Numbered from the stretch's first letter, positions 7,193-16,079 are shown. The stretch is 21,565 nucleotides of DNA from an uncultured Oscillibacter sp. (GCA_900770295.1 CAAGJQ010000101.1:1-21565), one strand, 5' to 3'. Made by a program: numbers and translations. The notes: generated by a model from the letters alone, not told the origin.

Positions 7193-10100
7193 ATGAAAAA
7201 TCGATATGTTCGTGCCCTCGCGATTGCACTTGCCTGTTGTATGACTTTGCTTTTGTTTCCGGTTACGGCGGCAGCTGCGACGATTGAAGACTCCGGCTAT
7301 TGCGGCGGCGAAGGCGATGGTACAAATCTCCGGTGGACACTGGACAGCGATGGCTTGCTGACCATTTCCGGCGTCGGAGAAATGGACCAATACCTCTACA
7401 GTTCCACTGTGGCCGTCAGTTCCCACTTTGCGCCTTGGTATTCGGATGACGCTTCTGCCAATAAGGTGATCAGGGTAAAGATCGACAGCGGTGTGACGAG
7501 CATCGGCGATTATGCATTCTTTAAGTGCAGTAATCTCATGGGCATCACGATTCCGGAAAGTGTACAGAGCATTGGTAAATATGCGTTCTACGGCTGCAAG
7601 GCTCTGAAAAGCATCTCGCTCCCGGATGGCATAAAGAGTATCGGCGACTGTATGTTCTATGGTTGCAACAATCTGGCAGATTTCAGACTCCCAGACAGCG
7701 TAACAAGTATTGGCGTGGAGGCTTTCAGGTGGTGCTCGAAACTACCGAATATCACATTGCCGGACGGCCTGACAAGCATTGGACATCTAGCTTTTGAGTA
7801 TTGCCCCGGTCTTACAAGCATCAGATTTCCGGACAGCATCACATACATCGGAAGTGGCGCGTTTGGCTACTGCGGCAACCTGGAAAGCGCCTGTTTCTGC
7901 GGCAATGGAGACATATTTTTCGCTGGTACATTTCCAGGCCACAATAAATGGTTTACCATCTACTACATCAAAGGCAAGACCGGCTGGACTGACAGCACTG
8001 CATATAATGCAGAAGAAAAAACATGGCACAGCATCCCTCTGAGAACCTGGGACGGTAAAAACATACCGATAGCGGCAAAACTGTTTGTGCCGGGACTCAA
8101 GTACTGCATTCGGGTAATCGATGAGAACAACACCCCCATTGCCAGTGCAAAAGTAACATGGGATTCCCAGTCTGCTTACACAGATCAGGACGGAAACGTT
8201 TTCTTTGACGCCTCAATCGTAGGAACCCCTGTGATCGAGGTCTCCAAATCCGGCTATATCACCTGGACCAATCAGGACAGCGACTGGCAGAAAAACGACA
8301 GGCGCTTTGAGAAGGTGGTTCTCTATCCCACCAGCTCCAGTGGCCTGAAGCTCAAAACCGCAAAAGTCAAGACAAAAGAAGCCATCATAATACCCGCTAT
8401 ATGGGATGTGTTGACTGAGACAAAGGTTCTGAGCCTCATCAATGACGGCGCGTTGATCGGAGATTTCAATTACGGTCGCTTTGATCTTACTTGCAAGGCC
8501 ACAAATGCATCGGATGCAGTCTGCTATTCCATTTATCAGAACGATAAAAAAATCAGGGAATCCACGGATGGAGAGTTTTCCGAATTGAGTGTCGAGGCCT
8601 TTTCCGAGGGCGGCGGGTGCTTCATCCGCGTCACAGGCAAGGATGGAAAGGAGGTCGACACGCATATCAATCTGCAGTTTGCAAAAAACTCTGTCAACAA
8701 AGATACCGGAATCCAGTTTAAAGGAAACAAGGTCAGCATTGCGGTGTCCGATGATGTCCCGTATGTTGGCGGCAGTACCATTGGTTTTGAAGTTCCCATT
8801 GAAATGCCGGTTGTGGTGAACCTCACGGATGATAAATTCGAATTTGGATTGAATGTAAAGCTGAATGATACAGAATCAGTAGGGGAGCAGCTGAAGGACT
8901 ATAAAAGCCTGATCCAAAAGGCCGCTGCCGCCGGTAAATATGATTTTACCCAAAAGTATGCAAAAAAGATCAAGAAATTAGCAGCGAAAGAAAACAAAGC
9001 TGACTTCTTTAAAAAAGTGACTTTTACCTTCTGCGGATATGCGGAGGCGCCCTACGGCTGCGAGACTGCATCAGGATACCTGATGGTCATTGCAAATTGT
9101 GAGCTGGCAAACATTGAATACAACACAGTGCTGTGGGTCCTTCCAGTCACGATCCAAATCGGTCTTGATATGGACATGCAAGGCGGCATTACAACAGGAT
9201 ATCAATTGGATACGGACACCTGGACGTTCAATGGCATTTTAAACTTCTTATTTAAGCTCGACACGTTTGGCGGTTTAGGATGCAGCAAGATCATTGGTCT
9301 TGGTGCTTACGGAGATGCAGACCTGGATATCAAGTGGAATGTGGTTGGGACAGAAAGCGGTTTGAAGGCGGTGGATCTGACCGGAGAGCTGGGTATCAAG
9401 GGCTACATTGGATGGTTGGAAGCCCAAAAAGCGTTTGCACACCAGACCTGGCATCTGTACACACCAAACTCTGTACGGACGCTTTCTCTGCAATCCGGCG
9501 ATGCCGCGTGGGATGATCCCTTCTCTGCTTCGGATCTGACGGTTTCAGATCTCGGATATCTGGAGGGGGAATCCGACTGGGCGCCTGAAACCATGCAGCT
9601 TCTGTCCGCGGGGGCAGCGACTTCCTACCAAACGCTCCTTGAAAATACATATCGCAATGCGCAGCCGGTGATGGTGTCGGATGGAAACGCGCTCTATGCG
9701 GCCTTTATTCGCGCGGATGAAGAATCCGGCGCACGTTATATCGTTGTGACGAAATCCGACGGCACAAGCTGGCAGCCGCCGGTGCGCGTGGATGCGGATT
9801 CCATTCTGGATGACGCGCCGCAGCTTTGTACGGACGAAAGCGGGAACCTGTGGCTTGCCTATGCACAGACGGCCGCTGATCCGGACGGATCTCTCCTGAC
9901 ATACGCCCGGAACCAGTCCATTGTGGTTGGCACCATCGACAAAGAAACGCTGGCTTTCACGAAACAGGAGACCTATTGCTCCGGCACATATCTGCATCTG
10001 CCTGCTTTGAAGTGCGTGAATGGAACGCCCGTTCTTGCATGGGCGGATTCCGTTGTAACGGATGAGAACAGCGTTCTCTCGCCGGATGACAGCTCTGTAT

Positions 10101-11524
10101 GCATGGCACAGTATCGGTATGGCGCGTGGACAGAAGCAGAGACGATCGCGGAGCTTTCGGCGGGTGTCGACTCCTTCTGCATTGGCACATCCGGCGATGA
10201 ACCGACGGTTGCCTATATCTCCGACGGTACGCTCTATTGCGACGGTACAACGCTTGCGGAGAATGTGATTGGGGAAGCCGTATTTGGCAGACTGCCCGGC
10301 ACCGAAAACGATGCCTTCATCTGGAACGCAGAGGGGGCGCTGCATAACAGCTTGAGCGAAGATACGGTTCCGGCGGAAGGCATGGGCCGCGAGTTTGCGA
10401 TTGTCGGCAATCATATTTATTACAATATGTCCAACGGAGCAAATGCCAATCTGGCAGTATTGCAGTACGACCCCGCAAACAGCCGCTGGGGCGCACCGAT
10501 CTGCCTGATCGGCGACGAGAAATATCTTGAAAACATGAGTGTAGCAGCGCTGGACGGCGATACCTACGCATTTGGTATGCACACAACTGTGACAATCACA
10601 CAGGACGATGTGATAGACTCCAAAGATTTGGTCTGGACACGCATTCTGCCGGTCAGCGATCTCAGAATCCAGAATGTGGATTTCGACAGCAGCATGCTGG
10701 TTCCGGGCGAAACGGTGCCTGTTACGATCACAGTGTACAATGCCGGAGATCATGAGGTTACAAGCCTTGAAATCCTTGCGGATGATTCTCTTACCGCAAG
10801 TCAAAACTGCAGCATCCTTCCCGGCGAAAGCAAAGAGCTCACGATTGATATCACATGTCCCGATGATAAGCAGACCATTCGCTTTGCTGTACAGGAGCCC
10901 GGCGAAGACGACTATACGCCAGAGAACAATGAAATGGACTGCACCATTGGCAGCGCAGATGTGGATCTGGAACTCTCCTTCCAGCAAGTTGGCAGCCAGA
11001 AATCATTGCTGGCGTCTGTTGTGAACCGAGGGCTTGAAACGGCCAGCGGCAGTATTCTGTTCAGCGATTCCAACGGTCAGATCATAGCAGAGAGGACCTT
11101 TGAAAATCTGACTGGCGGTGGCGTTGTAGTGGCGGAATATGTTCCGGAATCATTCGATTTGCTTATGGGCGAAGATGTCACCGCAACTGTCAGACTACAC
11201 CAGGACGAATGGAACACGCTGGATAATTCCGATACTGTGCCGGTATTGATTCCGGTGAACGAAATCACAGACGCATACTTGGATGGAGATATGGTCCGCG
11301 TGGAAGTGACCTGTATGAAAAATACAGACACAAAAGTACTCTGTGCATTCTATGATCAGTTTGACAGAATGCTGGGCGCAGATACACAAATCATCCAGAC
11401 TGGGAAAAGCGAAGATCTTTCGTTTATAATCAAGTATCCAGACGCAGCGAAAGCAAAACTCTTTGTGCTTGATGGCAATACCGCGCCGGTTTGTGAGAAT
11501 GCATCTGTTGTACTAAAAAACTGA
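7193..11524 (+). CDS. Giant secreted BspA-like LRR/CARDB surface protein
   Basis: 1443 residues. The signal peptide is about 1-29 (ALAIALACCMTLLLFPVTAAA). A conserved SGYCGGEG...LRWTLDSDGLLTISGVGEM module comes next (about 33-65). BspA/TpLRR-type repeats of about 23 residues follow (about 100-240, pattern LPDGLTSIGxxAFxxCxxL). A carboxypeptidase-regulatory-like fold lies at about 303-375 (VIDENNTPIASAKVTW, TDQDGNVFF). The middle is a beta-rich stretch I do not recognise, then a propeller-like region (about 820-1090) with repeated 'NxxLYAAFIR / NLWLAYAQ / PVLAWADS / PTVAYISD' strands. A CARDB-like domain (about 1155-1245, VPGETVPVTITVYNAGDHE) and a last beta domain ending AKLFVLDGNTAPVC complete it. 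No sortase motif or transmembrane segment is visible. GGAGG at 7181-7185 is seven bases from ATG. Likely a cell-surface adhesion or glycan-interaction protein (inference). Confidence 0.88.
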   Translation: MKNRYVRALAIALACCMTLLLFPVTAAAATIEDSGYCGGEGDGTNLRWTLDSDGLLTISGVGEMDQYLYSSTVAVSSHFAPWYSDDASANKVIRVKIDSGVTSIGDYAFFKCSNLMGITIPESVQSIGKYAFYGCKALKSISLPDGIKSIGDCMFYGCNNLADFRLPDSVTSIGVEAFRWCSKLPNITLPDGLTSIGHLAFEYCPGLTSIRFPDSITYIGSGAFGYCGNLESACFCGNGDIFFAGTFPGHNKWFTIYYIKGKTGWTDSTAYNAEEKTWHSIPLRTWDGKNIPIAAKLFVPGLKYCIRVIDENNTPIASAKVTWDSQSAYTDQDGNVFFDASIVGTPVIEVSKSGYITWTNQDSDWQKNDRRFEKVVLYPTSSSGLKLKTAKVKTKEAIIIPAIWDVLTETKVLSLINDGALIGDFNYGRFDLTCKATNASDAVCYSIYQNDKKIRESTDGEFSELSVEAFSEGGGCFIRVTGKDGKEVDTHINLQFAKNSVNKDTGIQFKGNKVSIAVSDDVPYVGGSTIGFEVPIEMPVVVNLTDDKFEFGLNVKLNDTESVGEQLKDYKSLIQKAAAAGKYDFTQKYAKKIKKLAAKENKADFFKKVTFTFCGYAEAPYGCETASGYLMVIANCELANIEYNTVLWVLPVTIQIGLDMDMQGGITTGYQLDTDTWTFNGILNFLFKLDTFGGLGCSKIIGLGAYGDADLDIKWNVVGTESGLKAVDLTGELGIKGYIGWLEAQKAFAHQTWHLYTPNSVRTLSLQSGDAAWDDPFSASDLTVSDLGYLEGESDWAPETMQLLSAGAATSYQTLLENTYRNAQPVMVSDGNALYAAFIRADEESGARYIVVTKSDGTSWQPPVRVDADSILDDAPQLCTDESGNLWLAYAQTAADPDGSLLTYARNQSIVVGTIDKETLAFTKQETYCSGTYLHLPALKCVNGTPVLAWADSVVTDENSVLSPDDSSVCMAQYRYGAWTEAETIAELSAGVDSFCIGTSGDEPTVAYISDGTLYCDGTTLAENVIGEAVFGRLPGTENDAFIWNAEGALHNSLSEDTVPAEGMGREFAIVGNHIYYNMSNGANANLAVLQYDPANSRWGAPICLIGDEKYLENMSVAALDGDTYAFGMHTTVTITQDDVIDSKDLVWTRILPVSDLRIQNVDFDSSMLVPGETVPVTITVYNAGDHEVTSLEILADDSLTASQNCSILPGESKELTIDITCPDDKQTIRFAVQEPGEDDYTPENNEMDCTIGSADVDLELSFQQVGSQKSLLASVVNRGLETASGSILFSDSNGQIIAERTFENLTGGGVVVAEYVPESFDLLMGEDVTATVRLHQDEWNTLDNSDTVPVLIPVNEITDAYLDGDMVRVEVTCMKNTDTKVLCAFYDQFDRMLGADTQIIQTGKSEDLSFIIKYPDAAKAKLFVLDGNTAPVCENASVVLKN

Positions 11525-11529
11525 CAGAA

Positions 11530-12275
11530 TTGCCACGTGTTCGTACACTCCGCCCCAGTTATGCGGCAGATAGATGCCGTCCACAATACTGCTTTCGGGC
11601 ATTGGCGCTGTGCCTGCTGCTGACGTTGCTGCCCGTGGGAGCGGCAGCGGAAGAGTCCGCCCCGGAGGAACCCACGGCTCCGGCGGCGACGGACACCCCG
11701 GCGGAAGAATCCCGGGACCCGGGGGAGACCTGGTGCTGGAACTGGTGGCCACTGTGACCATCCCAGAGGGGGCGTCTCCGGCCAGTGCGGCGACAGACTG
11801 ACCTGGACCCTGACCGAGGGCGGTACCCTGACTATCACCGGCTCCGGCGGCGCAGATCGGGGAGACGGGCCTGCTGTATGCCACGGCGGTGCTGGCGGAT
11901 GATTCACTGGCCGAAAACCTCCGGGCCAACAACACTGCTTTCGCTCGGCTGACAGGGGAGAGCGTCATCAAGGACAATTGTACCGTCTATACCAGTGCCC
12001 GGCGGGAGGGCAGCAGCGTTGAGGTAACGGTGGGCGTGGAGAACTTCTCCGGCACGCCCTATAGCGGCGCCTACTACGCGGCGGTCTACCAGAATGGCCG
12101 GATGGTGGCGATCCATGCCACCGAAGCCCAGACAGTGGCGGCCGGCGGCATGGCGAATGTGCTGCGCTGCACCCTCCCGGTTCCCGACGGCGACCTGGAG
12201 GTGAAGGTCTTCACCCTGGACAGCGCCAATTGTCCGGCAGCAGCTGTGTGGAGCCGCCAGCTGGAAGCGGAATAA
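11530..12275 (+). pseudogene. Broken, internally deleted paralogue of the secreted LRR/CARDB proteins
   Basis: Three pieces in three frames. About 11600-11740 encodes a signal-peptide-like ALALCLLLTLLPVGAAAEE and a Pro/Glu/Ala-rich linker. From 11774 a second frame gives SGQCGDRLTWTLTEGGTLT, equivalent to the N-terminal module of the 1443-aa protein. From about 11855 to 12275 a third frame gives QIGETGLLYATAVLADDS through NNTAFARL, VTVGVENFSG, YYAAVYQNGRMVAIH and EVKVFTLDSANC, equivalent to the CARDB plus C-terminal end of that protein. The LRR and middle regions are absent. A GTG at 11889 could start a 128-aa product, but it has no ribosome site and no signal peptide. The G-rich homopolymers at the frame changes leave sequencing error as a partial alternative, but not for the missing middle. 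Confidence 0.75.
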
Positions 12276-12362
12276 GGTGGAAAAGACTGTGCTGACGTTC
12301 GCCGTCAGTTTTGACGGCGACAGTAAATCCAACAGGAAACCTCATCTATCGGCGTCATCAGG

Positions 12363-12410
12363 AAAAGGTAGACACATGGAAAACGGCCATGCTGTCTACC
12401 TTTTCTTTGT
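12363..12410 (+). terminator. Intrinsic terminator, possibly bidirectional
   Basis: Left arm 12363-12379 (AAAAGGTAGACACATGG) pairs with 12387-12404 apart from one bulged C. The downstream T-rich tail (TTTTCTTTGT) fits plus-strand termination, and the A-rich left arm gives a T-run on the other strand. It closes the pseudogene transcript. Confidence 0.75.
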
Positions 12411-12489
12411 ATTTTACCCTGCATGAGATGGAGATCGCCATTTTGGTTCTGACTTCAGCGTTCAGAGTCATACTTGACACAAACTGGAT

Positions 12490-12518
12490 TTGCGCTGTGG
12501 GGGAGACTGTGTTATAAT
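12490..12518 (+). promoter_or_regulatory. Extended -10 promoter for the 732-aa gene
   Basis: TTGCGC (12490-12495), 17 bases, then TATAAT (12513-12518) preceded by TGT, an extended -10. It is 55 bases upstream of the ATG at 12574. A better TTGACA at 12474-12479 is 33 bases from the -10, too far to pair with it. Confidence 0.6.
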
Positions 12519-12573
12519 CATAATGAAAAAATGTGCGGTATTTTGGAACTGCCCGGATAAGTGAGGTCATTCT

Positions 12574-14772
12574 ATGAAACGGATCCGAACAAGACTTCTG
12601 AGCCTAACCCTCAGCCTGAGCCTGCTGGTGACCCTGCTGCCCGTGTCCGCCCAGGCGGCGGGACACTCCCACCGTATCTGCGGCCTGACAAGCTGTTCCC
12701 ATGGTCATTCTGCTGTGACCTGGTATGCCTGGGACGGAACGTCCAGCATCGGCAATAACTACTATTATCTGACCCAGGACGTGACCCGCACCGGTGACTA
12801 CACCATCACCGGCAATGTCAGGATCTGCCTGAACGGACACACCCTCGGCACCGCCGGAGATGCCCCGGGCTTCATCATCGAGCCCGGCGGCTCCCTGACC
12901 ATCACAGACTGCCAGGGAACAGGCTGCGTCCGCTCGGCTCAAACCGGAATTGAGATGGAGGGCGGCAGCTTTACGCTCTGGAACGGAACCATTGAGGGCG
13001 ACTATGCAGGCGTAGATGCCTATGACGGCACGGTCAACATTCAGGGTGGAACGGTGCGCTCTGCGGGCAGCGGCATCTGCCTGCAGACGGATTCAAAGCT
13101 CACCATCTCCGGCGGCTCTGTGACCGGAACCGGGAACAACAGCGGAATCTACGCCTACGACAGCAGCTGCCCCATCACCATCTCCGGCGGCAGCGTCTCC
13201 TCGCTGTATTCCCCCGGCACCGTGGAGATCAGCGGCGGCGCCTTCCAGGGCAATGTTTCCGGCAGCCAGCTCTACCTCAGCGGCGCGCCGGTGCTGTCCT
13301 CTGTCTCCAGTGCCAACGCGGTGAGTCTTAAGAACAAGGCCGGAACCGAAAGCTACACCGGCGGCGGGTTCCTGCTGAACAGCCGCGTCGGAAACGGGAA
13401 GGCGGCGCTGACCAATGTGACGGATCCCGGCCTTGCCGATCAGATCACTGTGTCCGATGGCACAAACACCGGCCTTCCGGTGGGACGGCTGGTGGCTTCC
13501 GGTACGGATCTGCTGCTGCAGACACCAAAAAAGAGCGGGAGCACCGGGCCTTTGCAGTGGGCGCTGTACGAAAACGGAGACTTCTTCCTGCTGGGCAGCG
13601 GCGCCATGCCGGACTACACCTATTCCAGCTCTGCCCCGTGGCAGTCCTACGCCAGCCAAATCAAGCGGCTCTATGTCTCGGAGGGCGTCACCCGAATCGG
13701 CAATTACGCCTTCCGCAACAGCGCGCTGGAGTCTGTGTCCTTCGGGACGGCCTCCCTGTCCCTGGGGAACTACAGCTTTGCCCAGAACAGCGATCTGACT
13801 TCCATCGACTTCGGCACCGGGACGATCTCGCCGGGGGAGTTGGTCTTTCTCGATTGTGAGGCCCTGACCAGCGTCCGTCTCCCGGAAAACCTGGTGATGA
13901 ACGGCAGTCTCAGCGGCGCCGGTTCCGGTTATGGCTTGTTCCAGAGCTGCGGCTCCCTGCGCACCGCCATCGTGGACTGTGCCTATGTCGGCCCCTTTGT
14001 CTTTGAGAGCTGCTACAGCATGACCGACGCCACCTTTACGAATCCCGATGTGGATTTCTACTTCCTGAACAACGATGGCGGTCACCCCTTCCACGCAAAC
14101 TCGGGCACGATGAACGTGACCGTACACGGCTTCACCTGCTCCAAGGCCAACACCCTGGTGCAGGCCTCCGCGGGAAGGTATCAGGTGAACCTGACCTTCG
14201 CCCAGGCGGACGGGGACACGACCCAGCACACGGCGGTGACGCTCCCCGGGGTCGCGGCAACCTGCACGGGCACGGGTCTGACAGAGGGGAGCAAGTGCTC
14301 CCGCTGTGACTACGTGATTCGGAAGCAGACCGTCCTTCCCGCCACCGGACACGATTACAGCGCCCCGCAGTTCACCTGGGCAGCCGATCTCTCCGGGGCG
14401 GCTGCAGCCTATCGCTGCGCCCACGAAGAGGAAGGTCAGACCCGGCAGCTCCCGGCGGAGTTTACCGCTGAAAACGGAAAGCTGACCTGCAATGTGTCCA
14501 TCACCCTGGACGGCACGACCTACTCCGATCAGAAGGTGCTGGAGCTTGCCGTAAAGGAGGGGCAGTTGGTGCTGAAGCTCCCCGGAACACTGGAGGGCGT
14601 GACGGTTCTGGCGGTCTCCTACGCCGCGGGCAGGCAGATGACGGGGCTGCAGTGGCTCCGTCAGCCCGAGCCGGAGACGGTCCTTTCCGTGTCCGGAGCA
14701 GAGGTGAGGGTGTTCTTCCTCAATGGAAGTTACGCCCCCGCCCTGCCTGTCCTGAACTGGAGCGCCGCCTGA
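12574..14772 (+). CDS. Secreted beta-helix plus BspA-like LRR protein
   Basis: 732 residues. The signal peptide is about 1-29 (LLSLTLSLSLLVTLLPVSAQA). A His/Cys-rich start (GHSHRICGLTSCSHGH) is followed by a right-handed beta-helix-like region (about 70-260) with repeats such as GGSFTLWNGTIEG, DGTVNIQGGTVRS and KLTISGGSVTG. From about 318 there is an LQWALYENGDFFLLGSGAM module like the N-terminus of the 1443-aa protein, then BspA-like repeats (about 365-500, VTRIGNYAFRNSALESVSF). Near 575-600 lies CTGTGLTEGSKCSRC followed by LPATGHDY, a small Cys-pair motif common in clostridial secreted proteins. The last 57 residues are a beta domain with LAVSYAAGRQM and VRVFFLNGSYAPAL. No anchor motif is seen. 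GAGG shortly before ATG supports the start, and a promoter and a terminator flank the gene, so it is a single-gene unit. Confidence 0.87.
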   Translation: MKRIRTRLLSLTLSLSLLVTLLPVSAQAAGHSHRICGLTSCSHGHSAVTWYAWDGTSSIGNNYYYLTQDVTRTGDYTITGNVRICLNGHTLGTAGDAPGFIIEPGGSLTITDCQGTGCVRSAQTGIEMEGGSFTLWNGTIEGDYAGVDAYDGTVNIQGGTVRSAGSGICLQTDSKLTISGGSVTGTGNNSGIYAYDSSCPITISGGSVSSLYSPGTVEISGGAFQGNVSGSQLYLSGAPVLSSVSSANAVSLKNKAGTESYTGGGFLLNSRVGNGKAALTNVTDPGLADQITVSDGTNTGLPVGRLVASGTDLLLQTPKKSGSTGPLQWALYENGDFFLLGSGAMPDYTYSSSAPWQSYASQIKRLYVSEGVTRIGNYAFRNSALESVSFGTASLSLGNYSFAQNSDLTSIDFGTGTISPGELVFLDCEALTSVRLPENLVMNGSLSGAGSGYGLFQSCGSLRTAIVDCAYVGPFVFESCYSMTDATFTNPDVDFYFLNNDGGHPFHANSGTMNVTVHGFTCSKANTLVQASAGRYQVNLTFAQADGDTTQHTAVTLPGVAATCTGTGLTEGSKCSRCDYVIRKQTVLPATGHDYSAPQFTWAADLSGAAAAYRCAHEEEGQTRQLPAEFTAENGKLTCNVSITLDGTTYSDQKVLELAVKEGQLVLKLPGTLEGVTVLAVSYAAGRQMTGLQWLRQPEPETVLSVSGAEVRVFFLNGSYAPALPVLNWSAA

Positions 14773-14794
14773 GAAGAAAGCCCCCATAACCAGC

Positions 14795-14840
14795 AACCCT
14801 CCCCGGAACGCTCCGTTCCGGGGAGGGGTTTGCGGCTTTT
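14795..14840 (+). terminator. Intrinsic terminator of the 732-aa gene
   Basis: AACCCTCCCCGGAACG (14795-14810) pairs with 14814-14830 (one bulge) around a CTC loop. A T-rich tail follows, with TTTTT at 14837-14841. It lies 22 bases after the stop codon. Confidence 0.8.
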
Positions 14841-14844
14841 TCGC

Positions 14845-14958
14845 TCACTCCTCCAGCAGACGGCGGAGCAGCATGTGGTGGTGGCGCACCTGTTCGATCT
14901 CGTCACTCTCCTCCGCGTACTGGGGCAGGGCAGCTTTGACGCCCTCGTTCAAAAAAGC
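14845..14958 (-). pseudogene. C-terminal remnant of an unidentified gene
   Basis: On the minus strand a protein-like frame reads EAFLNEGVKAALPQYAEE, then EIEQVRHHHMLLRRLLEE, and stops at 14845-14847. An in-frame TGA directly precedes it and there is no start codon or ribosome site. The end looks like a genuine acidic/Leu-rich C-terminus, so this is probably the tail of a gene whose front was lost in the same rearrangement that truncated cotJC next door. The family is not recognised. Confidence 0.4.
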
Positions 14959-15043
14959 TTCACCGGCTCAACATGTCATAGCCGCGTTCTATGATGACAA
15001 TCAAAAACTGCTTGCGGTTGACACAGTGCAGAACATGTTGTTC

Positions 15044-15466
15044 TTACACCATCGCAGCATCTGCTGCCAGGTCCTCGGTCAGGTCGGCGATCAGGTCGCC
15101 CTTTACCGCCATACTGGCGGCGCTCCAGGGGAAGCCGGAGGCGGACGTCGGATAAACCCCCGTGGTCCGATCCACGAAATAGGTATCAAACCCGGCGGTC
15201 TTGATCTGGTCCTCGGTCAGGTTGCGGGTCAGCTGGTGGACGATGGTGCCGATCATCTCCAGGTGTCCCAGTTCCTCGGTCCCGATATCCGTCAGCAGTG
15301 CCTTCAGCTCCGGATAGGGCATGGAGTACCGCTGGCTCAGATAGCGCAGGGAGGCGCCCAGCTCGCCGTCTGGACCGCCGTACTGCGTGATGATAATGGC
15401 CGCCAGCTTCGGATTCGTGTTCTTGATCTTCACGGGGTACTGCAATTTCTTCTCATAGACAAACAT
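15044..15466 (-). CDS. cotJC: Truncated spore-coat protein CotJC (manganese-catalase-like)
   Basis: 140 residues beginning MFVYEKKLQYPV, with ITQYGGPDGELGASLRYLSQ, LLTDIGTEELGHLEMI and DLIADLTEDLAADAA. These are the signature blocks of CotJC, a ferritin-fold manganese-catalase relative in the spore coat. Full CotJC is about 190 residues. After DLAADAA this frame diverges (MV, stop), whereas family members continue into a helix supplying the second Glu/His metal-ligand pair. The first ligand block (EELGH) is present and the second is missing, so this copy is probably non-functional. The ATG shares one base with the stop of the upstream cotJAB gene (TGATG), indicating translational coupling. 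Downstream sequence to 14960 has no family similarity. Confidence 0.85.
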   Translation of the reverse strand: MFVYEKKLQYPVKIKNTNPKLAAIIITQYGGPDGELGASLRYLSQRYSMPYPELKALLTDIGTEELGHLEMIGTIVHQLTRNLTEDQIKTAGFDTYFVDRTTGVYPTSASGFPWSAASMAVKGDLIADLTEDLAADAAMV

Positions 15467-15954
15467 CAGTCGTTCCCTCCTTCATCCCAGGGCCATGGAT
15501 CTTTCAGCCAGGCATAGCCCTCTTCCGGCGTCAGGTCCGTCTGAAGCAGAGGTCCGTACATCTTCTGGTATTTCTCCCGGCCCTCCTGGGCCAGCTTGAT
15601 ATAGGACCAGTACAGCTGCAATGCCTCCTGGTCCTGGGAATGGGTCACCAGGTACAGTCCCAGCTCGTCAATGGCAAAGTCCAGCGCCATCAGCTCTACC
15701 AAGGCGGTGTTGGCCAGCTTCGTCTTGGCCTGGATGGCCGCCTTGAAGGGAAGGTCCAGGCCCGGGAACAAAGTCCCGGTCTGCAGGGCCTCCATGCGGC
15801 TGAACCGGACGGGGTTGTTCTCCTGCATGGGAATATAGGGAAATGCCAGCGGCGCGCAGGGACAGGGCAGGGTGCCCTTGTCAACGCCGCAGGACGTATT
15901 GGGCATGGAGGGGGTGGACGGTGTCATCGGTGCATTGGTGTCAGGTTTCTCCAT
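15466..15954 (-). CDS. cotJB: CotJA-CotJB fusion spore-coat protein
   Basis: 162 residues. After a Pro/Thr/Cys-rich start, residues about 35-72 (PLAFPYIPMQENNPVRF, EALQTGTLFPGLDLPFK) match CotJA. Residues about 82-160 (LMALDFAIDELGLYLVTHS, YWSYIKLAQEGREKYQKMYG, WLKDPWPWDEG) match CotJB. These are normally two adjacent genes of the cotJABC operon; here they are read as one protein. In Bacillus cotJ encodes inner-coat proteins assembled as a complex and made in the mother cell under sigma-E. GGAGG at about 15967-15971 is 12 bases before the ATG. The start codon of cotJC overlaps the stop. The fusion itself is seen directly, with no in-frame stop or frameshift between the halves. Confidence 0.85.
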   Translation of the reverse strand: MEKPDTNAPMTPSTPSMPNTSCGVDKGTLPCPCAPLAFPYIPMQENNPVRFSRMEALQTGTLFPGLDLPFKAAIQAKTKLANTALVELMALDFAIDELGLYLVTHSQDQEALQLYWSYIKLAQEGREKYQKMYGPLLQTDLTPEEGYAWLKDPWPWDEGGND

Positions 15955-16015
15955 TTGGTTGAATTCCTCCTTCTGGAAGGGTCACGTATCATGAATTGCA
16001 CCATACGTGCACTCC

Positions 16016-16023
16016 ATTGTATG
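16016..16023 (-). promoter_or_regulatory. Possible sigma-E -10 element for cotJ
   Basis: On the minus strand CATACAAT matches the known sigma-E -10 consensus (CATACAnT), about 60 bases upstream of the cotJAB start. The -35 region is poor, so this is tentative and rests partly on cotJ being a sigma-E gene in Bacillus. Confidence 0.35.
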
Positions 16024-16050
16024 CAGTTCCCTCCGTCCGGGAGCCTGCCC

Positions 16051-16079
16051 TTGATTTCAGAATGGGTAACCGCTATAAT
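16051..16079 (+). promoter_or_regulatory. Sigma-70-type promoter for cwlD-radA
   Basis: TTGATT (16051-16056), a 17-base spacer, and TATAAT (16074-16079), about 50 bases upstream of the cwlD start. It suggests vegetative expression of the cwlD-radA pair. Confidence 0.6.

Noticed and set aside
9545..10987. 480-codon open frame antisense to the 1443-aa gene
   Set aside because: A shadow frame: the plus strand has signal peptide, domains and ribosome site, and the minus product has no recognisable motif.
13093..14796. 567-codon open frame antisense to the 732-aa gene
   Set aside because: A shadow frame in GC-rich DNA, running through the terminator of the plus-strand gene.
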